Notes under the pieces: model-generated
What the model was told of the DNA's origin: nothing
What the model saw: only the letters and a program-made list of their open reading frames with translations
Database searches by the model: none
Part shown: positions 6,595 to 12,395 of the stretch, piece by piece
Numbering within the stretch: the first letter of the stretch is position 1
Layout: the number at the start of each line of letters is the position of its first letter
NCBI GenBank assembly: GCA_044450785.1
Contig: JBIOJM010000274.1
Location: 1-13,897, forward strand
DNA length: 13,897 nt
Source: JBIOJM01 sp044450785
GTDB taxonomy: Bacteria; Planctomycetota; Planctomycetia; Isosphaerales; Isosphaeraceae
Reading direction: 5' to 3'
Translations under genes and position numbers: made by a program

Positions 6595-6809
6595 CCTCGG
6601 CGCCGATCGGTCATCATCGTCGGCTGGTTCATGTCGGCATGCCCCGGCCAGCGAAGTGCGAACCTCAATTCGGCCGCCTTGCCCGTCGCGCAGAGAATGA
6701 TCCACTCCTCCTCGGTCAATTCCTCGCCCGGCCCCGCTTCGCGCGGCCCGTCAAAGAATCCGATCCGCCCCACCTCGACGACTCGTCGACTCGCCGTCTC
6801 CGCCAACAT
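6591..6809 (-). CDS. Small hypothetical protein
   Basis: A 72-residue product starts at ATG 6809. Its sequence (RRVVEVGRIGFFDGPREAGP, EELTEEEWIILCATGK, AAELRFALRWPGHADMNQP) has the balance of charged and hydrophobic residues expected of a real soluble protein. The acidic 'LTEEEWIILC' helix and 'RFALRWPGHADMNQP' end look conserved. I cannot assign a family. There is no strong ribosome site (GCGGA directly before the ATG). Its stop overlaps by a few bases the convergent XRE remnant, so it could itself be the end of a longer gene that lost its 5' part. Confidence 0.4.
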   Translation of the reverse strand: MLAETASRRVVEVGRIGFFDGPREAGPGEELTEEEWIILCATGKAAELRFALRWPGHADMNQPTMMTDRRRG

Positions 6810-6832
6810 TCCGCAAACATCTGAAAAGATTT

Positions 6833-6982
6833 ATGCAACTGCTCTTCCCGTCGTGCAGATCATATGAGTGGATGGACCTTACGCGCAGCATCCGCAACCA
6901 CTGGCTCGGCTCCGCTCTCGACAGCCGGGCACGACGATACGCGGCAGATCGCGAAGTGCGATCAGTTGTCGGTTGTTACTGA
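6833..6982 (+). CDS. Very short reading frame, possible remnant
   Basis: A 49-residue frame from ATG 6833 to TGA 6982 includes WMDLTRSIRNHWLGSALDSR and ends RSVVGCY. The composition is protein-like and basic, but there is no ribosome site and no recognised family. It is reported because it is the only plausible coding content between the small hypothetical gene and the heptamer repeat at 6998. Confidence 0.22.
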   Translation: MQLLFPSCRSYEWMDLTRSIRNHWLGSALDSRARRYAADREVRSVVGCY

Positions 6983-6997
6983 AGGAAGTAGGCCGTT

Positions 6998-7025
6998 CAT
7001 TCTTCCGCCTTCATCCTTCATCCTT
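6998..7025. repeat. Heptamer repeat CATCCTT
   Basis: Four consecutive 7-bp units are present: CATTCTT, CCGCCTT, CATCCTT, CATCCTT. Confidence 0.75.
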
Positions 7026-7170
7026 TTCAAAGGCGGCCTCCAGCTTGACATTTGATCACGCAAAATCAAGGTTGGCACACTTGAAACCGGATTGCGACGC
7101 CTCATTCGACGGATCTATCGTGTTCCAAATCATTTATGGCAAGAAGACGGACCCTCGATATCGGCGATTT

Positions 7171-7200
7171 TGTGCCAGTTTGTGCCAATCTGCGCCAACT
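7171..7200. repeat. Three 10-bp direct repeats, TGTGCCARTY type
   Basis: TGTGCCAGTT, TGTGCCAATC and TGCGCCAACT follow each other without gap. The 10-bp period puts each copy on the same face of the helix. Confidence 0.6.
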
Positions 7201-7484
7201 TTTGACCGGCGAAGGCCGTTCGGGGCCGTCTCCAACTCGAGACTTGATTGCACACTCAAGCATCCAATCAACGAGACCGGTTTGCCTTATCCTGATCGAC
7301 ATACATGGCATATTCGTCAACGTCTCCCGTTGCCACCAGCGTCAAGTGTCGACCCGAAAACCCGAGAGAAATGCGTAAGTCTAATGCTACCAAGGCCGTG
7401 TCGGCGTGTCGGCATTTTCCGGCCTCGAATTGTGTGTGCGCGCACTTCCGCCTCGCGCCGGCCTTTCACGCCTCCCTGAACCGA

Positions 7485-7498
7485 CCAAGGTCCAAGGT
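7485..7498. repeat. Heptamer repeat CCAAGGT
   Basis: Two perfect CCAAGGT units are followed by the first two bases of a third. Confidence 0.55.
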
Positions 7499-7631
7499 CC
7501 GTGCGTCGCGCGGTGGTCCGGCACGCGGTCCGTTCCAGGCATGGTTCAATTTCCGCATCTTCGCAGGTGAAGAGAGTTGGGTGCCTGGGGACGAGTTGCT
7601 GGCAGCCGGCATGCCCCCAGCGCGGAAGCCT

Positions 7632-7802
7632 CTAATTCGCCAGGCCCGGTCGGTCCAGGAGAAAGGAAAGCCACAGATCGCGGTGCCGTAGGAGGCTGTC
7701 CACCACTCGTTCGCCGTCCAAGGCGTTGAAGCTGCTGCGCCTGAGCAACTCGAGCTGGATTTCTTGAACCGTGGCGTCGCGGAGTGATAGCGATTCGGTC
7801 AT
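7632..7802 (-). pseudogene. N-terminal stub of a conserved planctomycete protein
   Basis: From ATG 7802, with AGGGA spaced 8 bases before it on the minus strand, the frame gives 56 residues: MTESLSLRDATVQEIQLELL, then RRSSFNALDGERVVDSLLRH and RDLWLSFLLDRPGLAN before a TAG. The 'LRDATVxEIQLELxRRxxFNALDGExVxxSLLxHRDLW' pattern is one I recognise from the start of longer uncharacterised planctomycete proteins, so the gene appears cut off after about 50 residues. An intact start and ribosome site with a lost 3' part suggest that a deletion or recombination removed the rest. Function unknown. Confidence 0.5.
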
Positions 7803-8052
7803 CTTGCCGTTCCCTGTTGACGGAAGCCCCCATTTCGACACCTAAAGCTACGCCAACATCGAGACCGATGTCCTGCTGTCCCTTGTCCTCGATCATTGTC
7901 GGATCATCGTCCTCATCGGCGAAGATAAACCTTCTTGGTCCGGAAGTTAACCACGTCGTGCCCCTTGGCCGCTCTCATGCCCCTGGCAGGGTGCCCGCTC
8001 GGCCGGATAAGATCGCTCAAGACGCCTTCTCCATTCCTGGAACCCGTTTGTC
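7803..8052. other. Spacer before the dehydratase gene
   Basis: No intact gene is seen. After an in-frame TAA the plus strand reads YANIETDVLLSLVLDHCRII up to a TAA at 7948-7950, which may be a coding fragment. The promoter of the dehydratase gene should be here, but no clear boxes are visible and only a weak TGGA (8038-8041) precedes its ATG. Confidence 0.35.
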
Positions 8053-9156
8053 ATGAAGATCACGCGCATCGTCGCCTACCGCGTCGAGCTGCCGTTACAC
8101 GAAGGCAGCTACAAGTGGTCCGGTGGCAAGTCGGTCTCGGTGTTTGACAGCACAATCGTCGCGGTCGAGACCGACCTGGGCGTGACGGGCTACGGCGAGG
8201 TCTGCCCGCTCGGGCCCTTTTATCTGCCTGCCTACGCCCAGGGGGCGCGCACCGGTATCGCCGAGCTGGGGCCGCACTTGCTCGGTGAGGACCCGAGCCA
8301 GCTCGCCCGGTTGAACCGACGCATGGACGCCGCCCTCCATGGCCACCCGTATGTGAAATCGGCCCTCGACATGGCGTGCTGGGATATCCTCGGCAAGGCG
8401 GCCGGTCTGCCCGTGTGCGTGCTGCTCGGTGGACGTTACGGAGAGGACTTTGTCCTCTATCGCGCAATCTCCCAGGATGCGCCCGAGGCGATGGCGCGGC
8501 GCGTGGCTGGGTATCGCGCTCAAGGTTATCGCCGGTTCCAGCTCAAGGTCGGTGGTGATCCCCTGGTCGACATCGAACGCATCCGCGCCGTCGCCGCGGA
8601 GCTGCAACCGGGAGACTCGTTGATCGCCGACGCCAACACCGGCTGGTTGATGCACGACGCGTTGCGAGTGGTCCGCGCGGTACGCGACGTGGACGTCTAC
8701 ATCGAGCAGCCTTGCCGCACTTACGACGAGTGCCTGACGGTCCGCCGCCACTGCGACCATCCGTTCGTGCTCGACGAGGTGATCGACTCGCTCGACCCCC
8801 TGCTGCGCGGCCACACGGACCGGGCGATGGATGTGGTCAACATCAAGATCAGCAAGTTCGGCGGCTTGACCAAGGCCAGGCAGGCGCGCGACCTCTGCGT
8901 GTCGCTCGGCATCGCGATGACAATCGAGGATAGCTGGGGCAGCGACGTCACGACCGCGGCCATCGCCCACCTGGCCCACAGCACTCCCCCCGAATTTTTG
9001 TTCACATCCACGGATTTCAACAGCTATGTCACCGTCAGCACGGCCCAGGGCGCGCCCCGACGAGTCGAGGGCCGGATGTCGGCCCCCCTCGCACCGGGTC
9101 TCGGAATCGAGCCCCGGATGGACGTGCTCGGGCAACCGGCCGTCGTGGTGGCATGA
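8053..9156 (+). CDS. Probable cis-3-hydroxy-L-proline dehydratase (enolase superfamily)
   Basis: The 367-residue product is full length for the mandelate racemase/muconate lactonizing enzyme family. Residues 1-120 form the alpha+beta capping domain (PLHEGSYKWSGGKSVSVFDS, CPLGPFYLPAYAQG). The barrel follows with Lys165 in FQLKVGG, the metal ligands Asp193 (ADANTGW), Glu218 (YIEQPC) and Asp241 (VLDEVID), and Lys265 in NIKISKFGG. The whole pattern, including IEDSWGSDVTTAAIAHLA and TDFNSY near the end, agrees closely with what I remember of the characterised enzyme from Labrenzia, where two lysines at the equivalent places are catalytic. The reaction is cis-3-hydroxy-L-proline to delta-1-pyrroline-2-carboxylate plus water, a cytosolic catabolic step. 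No pyrroline-2-carboxylate reductase or racemase gene is in the window. Another acid-sugar dehydratase is the alternative but less likely. Confidence 0.8.
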   Translation: MKITRIVAYRVELPLHEGSYKWSGGKSVSVFDSTIVAVETDLGVTGYGEVCPLGPFYLPAYAQGARTGIAELGPHLLGEDPSQLARLNRRMDAALHGHPYVKSALDMACWDILGKAAGLPVCVLLGGRYGEDFVLYRAISQDAPEAMARRVAGYRAQGYRRFQLKVGGDPLVDIERIRAVAAELQPGDSLIADANTGWLMHDALRVVRAVRDVDVYIEQPCRTYDECLTVRRHCDHPFVLDEVIDSLDPLLRGHTDRAMDVVNIKISKFGGLTKARQARDLCVSLGIAMTIEDSWGSDVTTAAIAHLAHSTPPEFLFTSTDFNSYVTVSTAQGAPRRVEGRMSAPLAPGLGIEPRMDVLGQPAVVVA

Positions 9157-9231
9157 GCCCAATGCCGATCGTCAGCTTGGTTCTCGATCGCACGCCGCCG
9201 TCATGAATCCCACCCGCTGGAGCTTGAGTCG

Positions 9232-11523
9232 ATGACCTGGCCATACCGGATCGTTGCGATCCTCGTGATCGCTCTGCCCTGCTCTCCCTTGATCGCCGGC
9301 GAAAAAGAAGACCCGTCCCTGCTGACGGTCCAGCGGATCTTCGGCGGACCCGAATTCGAACCGGAGCACCTGTCGGTCCGATGGCTCGGCGACAGTTCCG
9401 GCTATGCGACGCTGGAGCCCTCGACGGGCCCCGCCGGTGGCCGTGACCTGGTCCGCCACGACCCCGAGACCGGTAAGCAGGACGTCCTGGTCCCCGCCGC
9501 GCACCTGATCCCCCCCGGTGAAACGGCGCCGCTCGCCATTGATGATTATGCCTTGTCCCCGGATCGATGCCGGCTCCTGATCTTCACGAATTCGAAGCGC
9601 GTCTGGCGCACGAATTCGCGAGGAGACTACTGGGTGCTCGACCGGGGCAGCCGCGAGCTCAGGAAGCTAGGCGGCGATGCCCCCCCTGCCTCGCTCATGC
9701 ACGCGAAGTTCGCGCCGGGCGGTTCCCAGGTCGCCTACGTGCGCGCGAACAATTTGTATGTGGAAGACCTCCGCGAGGGTCGGATCACCAGGCTGACGAG
9801 CTCGAGCTCGCCCGAAGAGATCAACGGCACGTTCGACTGGGTCTACGAGGAGGAGTTCGGGCTGCGGGACGGATTCCGCTGGAGCCCCGACGGTCGATCG
9901 ATCGCGTACTGGCAATTGAATACGGAGGGTGTCCGGGAGTTTCCTCTCGTGAACAGCACCGACTCCCTCTATCCCCGGATCAACCCCATCAAGTATCCCA
10001 AGGTCGGCGAACAGAACGCCGCGTGTCGAGTCGGCGTTGTTTCGTCGCGGGGTGGAGACACACGCTGGCTGGATGTCGCCGGCGACCCGCGAAACCACTA
10101 CATCGCGTTCGTGGAATGGGCCGGCAATTCCCAGGAAGTCGTCCTCCAGCAATTGAACCGGCTCCAGGACACCGTTCGCGTCATGCTGGCCGACGTCCGA
10201 ACCGGCAAGGTCAAGACGATCTTGACCGAGCACGACGCGGCCTGGGTCGATCTCCAGGATGAGCTCCCCTGGATTCACGATGATCGAGAGTTCTTGTGGC
10301 TCAGCGAGCGCGACGGCTGGCGCCACCTTTATCGTGCCGGACGAACTGGCGGAGAGCTCACGCTGATCACGCCCGGCGATTTCGACGTGATCCAGCTCGT
10401 CGCCATCGACCGAGGATCGGATTGGGTCTACTTCCTCGCATCGCCCGACAACCCGACGCAGCGCCATCTCTACCGCGTCCACCTCGATGGGACGGGCAGG
10501 GAGCGGGTATCTCCGGCGGCACAATCGGGTACGCACGATTATCAGCCCTCACCCGATGCGAGGTGGGCGATCCACCGATTTTCCGCATTCGAGACCATCC
10601 CGAGGACGGCCCTGATCGGCCTGGCCACCCACGGGCAGGTTCGGCTCATCTCCGACAACAAGGCACTGGCGGGCAAGGTTGAATCGCTCAAAAAGGGGCG
10701 AGCGGACTTCTTCCGGGTCGACATCGGCGAGGGTATCGCCCTGGACGCCTGGTGTATGCTGCCGCCCGGCTTCGATTCGACCGCGAAGTACCCGCTGCTC
10801 GTGCATGTCTATGGAGAGCCCGCCGCTCAGTCGGTGCTCGATCGCTGGGGGGGCGGCAACCACCTCTGGCACCGGATGCTCGCCCAGAACGGCTATATCG
10901 TCATGAGCTTCGATAACCGAGGCACACCCGCCCCCCGCGGCCGGGCCTGGCGCAAGGCGGTCTACCACCAGATCGGCGTCCTGGCCCCCAAGGATCAGGC
11001 CGCCGCCGTGAAAGAGGTCTTGCGCAAACGACCGTATATCGACGGCGAGCGCGTCGGCATCTGGGGCTGGAGCGGAGGCGGCTCCATGAGCTTGAATGCC
11101 GTCTTCAAGTACCCCGAGATTTACAAGACGGCCATCGCCGTCGCACCGGTCAGCAACCAACGGTACTACGACACCATCTATCAAGAGCGCTACATGGGTC
11201 TGCCGGGCGATAACGTCGAGGGCTTCATCCAGGGGTCGCCGATCAACTTCGCCCATCAGCTCAAGGGCAACCTGCTCCTGATCCACGGCACCGGAGACGA
11301 CAACTGCCATTACCAGGGAACCGAAGCCCTGATCAATGAACTGATCCGGCACAACAAACCGTTCCAGATGATGGCATACCCGAACCGTTCTCATGGCATC
11401 TACGAAGGACAGAACACGACGCTTCACCTCCGCGAGCTGATGACGCGATACCTGAAAGAGAATCTCCCCACGGGACCGATCCGCACGGAGCACAAGGGAC
11501 GGACAACCGGGTCAGAGAAATGA
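9232..11523 (+). CDS. Secreted S9 peptidase, dipeptidyl-peptidase IV type
   Basis: The 763-residue product has a signal peptide (RIVAILVIALPCSPLIAG), a beta-propeller (about residues 40-490) and a C-terminal alpha/beta hydrolase domain. The catalytic triad reads Ser614 in GWSGGG, Asp689 in GTGDDN and His721 in NRSHGIYEG. The Asp-to-His distance of 32 equals that of human DPP4. The double-glutamate motif that grips the substrate N-terminus is present as WVYEEEF (Glu206-208), and Tyr in VHVYGEP matches the oxyanion Tyr. Together these point to removal of Xaa-Pro or Xaa-Ala dipeptides from peptide N-termini, in the periplasm or outside the cell. GGAG at 9219-9222 is 9 bases before the ATG. The serine motif is GWSGGG rather than the more usual GWSYGG. 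The gene lies 75 bp after the hydroxyproline dehydratase gene. Confidence 0.92.
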   Translation: MTWPYRIVAILVIALPCSPLIAGEKEDPSLLTVQRIFGGPEFEPEHLSVRWLGDSSGYATLEPSTGPAGGRDLVRHDPETGKQDVLVPAAHLIPPGETAPLAIDDYALSPDRCRLLIFTNSKRVWRTNSRGDYWVLDRGSRELRKLGGDAPPASLMHAKFAPGGSQVAYVRANNLYVEDLREGRITRLTSSSSPEEINGTFDWVYEEEFGLRDGFRWSPDGRSIAYWQLNTEGVREFPLVNSTDSLYPRINPIKYPKVGEQNAACRVGVVSSRGGDTRWLDVAGDPRNHYIAFVEWAGNSQEVVLQQLNRLQDTVRVMLADVRTGKVKTILTEHDAAWVDLQDELPWIHDDREFLWLSERDGWRHLYRAGRTGGELTLITPGDFDVIQLVAIDRGSDWVYFLASPDNPTQRHLYRVHLDGTGRERVSPAAQSGTHDYQPSPDARWAIHRFSAFETIPRTALIGLATHGQVRLISDNKALAGKVESLKKGRADFFRVDIGEGIALDAWCMLPPGFDSTAKYPLLVHVYGEPAAQSVLDRWGGGNHLWHRMLAQNGYIVMSFDNRGTPAPRGRAWRKAVYHQIGVLAPKDQAAAVKEVLRKRPYIDGERVGIWGWSGGGSMSLNAVFKYPEIYKTAIAVAPVSNQRYYDTIYQERYMGLPGDNVEGFIQGSPINFAHQLKGNLLLIHGTGDDNCHYQGTEALINELIRHNKPFQMMAYPNRSHGIYEGQNTTLHLRELMTRYLKENLPTGPIRTEHKGRTTGSEK

Positions 11524-11559
11524 TCCCCGAGTCGCCCATCCACGGCGACTTTGCAAAAC

Positions 11560-11563
11560 GGAG
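11560..11563 (+). promoter_or_regulatory. Ribosome binding site supporting start at 11571
   Basis: GGAG at 11560-11563 lies 7 bases before ATG 11571. The alternative ATG at 11520 overlaps the peptidase stop (ATGA) but would add 17 residues (MIPESPIHGDFAKRRQP) with no membrane-protein character. Confidence 0.5.
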
Positions 11564-11570
11564 ACAGCCA

Positions 11571-12182
11571 ATGTCGCCCGATCGCCGACGGAGGATGACT
11601 CTGCTTGACGCCGTTCTGCTGGTCGGCTCGGCGGCGATCGGCATGGGAATGTATCAGTTGAGTCGCCGGAATTTGTTCAGGGGCTGGATCTGGATCGCGG
11701 ACCTCGGCATTCCCGATATCCACACGTGGTCCACCACGCAGGCTCTCGTCACGTGCTCCGACATCACGGTGCATCTCGTCCCGTTGGTGGCGCCGTGGAC
11801 GTTCTTGCTGATCGCACTGCGGATGCGCTCACCGCGGCCAAGCTGGCGGCGGATCTGGCGGCAGCCGGGGATGGCCGCCTGCCTGGCGGCGCTTTTTGGC
11901 TGGTTCTGGAGCGTCGTCGCACTGCTGTTAGCCATGAATGTCGGGTACGTGGCTCGCTCGAGACGGAACATCACTCCCGAGGATTGGGCGCAAAAGTATC
12001 TGGCCGACGAGGTGTTCATGTATGTCGGCCTGGCCGTGGCAGTCACGTGGCTTGTCCAGTATTTCAGCGGTCGGTGGCGACGATCGGCCGATTGGATTGA
12101 CCTGATGGGACGGGTCCTGGGAGTTCTCTGGATCGTGATCGGACTGGTGTGGACGTTGCGCGAGTACCTCGAATTCGTGTGA
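11571..12182 (+). CDS. Five-helix membrane protein of unknown function
   Basis: From ATG 11571 the product has 203 residues. A basic N-terminus (MSPDRRRRMTLLDAVLLVGS) leads straight into a first membrane segment (about 11-30). Four more follow at about 62-84, 101-125, 147-166 and 178-196. The 'RRRxxTLLDAxxLVxxxAxG' opening is one I associate with many planctomycete inner-membrane proteins of unknown role. The positive-inside rule places the N-terminus in the cytoplasm. It starts 47 bp after the peptidase gene and probably shares its transcript. There is no transporter or enzyme motif, so a functional link to the peptidase rests on position only. Confidence 0.75.
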   Translation: MSPDRRRRMTLLDAVLLVGSAAIGMGMYQLSRRNLFRGWIWIADLGIPDIHTWSTTQALVTCSDITVHLVPLVAPWTFLLIALRMRSPRPSWRRIWRQPGMAACLAALFGWFWSVVALLLAMNVGYVARSRRNITPEDWAQKYLADEVFMYVGLAVAVTWLVQYFSGRWRRSADWIDLMGRVLGVLWIVIGLVWTLREYLEFV

Positions 12183-12215
12183 GCGAAGACGGTGTGAAGT
12201 CGATGGCGGCACGAG

Positions 12216-12394
12216 TCATTGAACTGGAGTCGAGATCAATTCACGAAGTGGTTCCGGGCACGTCTCCCATGTCGCGAGATACGTCATCTCCAGCGGCGCG
12301 AGGATGTAGGTGTCGGAGTCGAGGAAAACTGGCATGTCCGGCAGAGTATCTCCCACGGCGACCGGTTCGACGTACGCCTGATTCAAGGGCGTAC
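12216..12394 (-). pseudogene. C-terminal tail of a lost conserved gene
   Basis: On the minus strand, in a frame different from the adjacent Ig-repeat gene, the sequence reads PLNQAYVEPVAVGDTLPDMP, then VFLDSDTYILAPLEMTYLAT and WETCPEPLRELISTPVQ before TGA 12218-12216. The 'YVEPVAVGDxLPxMPxFL' and 'PLExTYxAxW' words form a coherent tail that I recognise as planctomycete in style, though I cannot name the family with certainty. The beginning of the gene is missing. The readable part starts where the Ig-repeat gene ends, so the two overlap slightly in different frames. This looks like a deletion or insertion joint. Confidence 0.45.
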
Positions 12395-12395
12395 G
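12371..12395. other. Hairpin across the stop codon of the Ig-repeat gene
   Basis: CGTACGCC (12371-12378) pairs perfectly with GGCGTACG (12388-12395) around a 9-base loop that contains the stop codon 12385-12383. No T-run follows on either strand, so it is not a standard intrinsic terminator. Confidence 0.5.

Larger units (their letters stand above)
6983..7631. other. Gene-free debris with short repeats
   Basis: No gene could be supported in about 650 bases. The long frame open on the plus strand (6868-7479) has a random composition. The stretch contains a heptamer repeat at 6998-7025, three 10-bp units at 7171-7200 and a second heptamer repeat at 7485-7498. Confidence 0.5.

Noticed and set aside
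6868..7479. 203-codon plus-strand frame
   Set aside because: Amino-acid composition looks random, it runs through the heptamer and 10-bp repeats, and there is no ribosome site or domain.
8095..9162. 355-codon minus-strand frame
   Set aside because: It is a shadow of the enolase-superfamily gene, caused by high GC at third positions.
9203..9235. Ten-residue upstream frame overlapping the peptidase start (ATGA)
   Set aside because: It could be a leader peptide, but it has no regulatory codon pattern and the GGAG at 9219 lies inside it, serving the peptidase ATG. Coincidence is more likely.
10549..11493. 314-codon minus-strand frame
   Set aside because: It is a shadow of the catalytic domain of the S9 peptidase.
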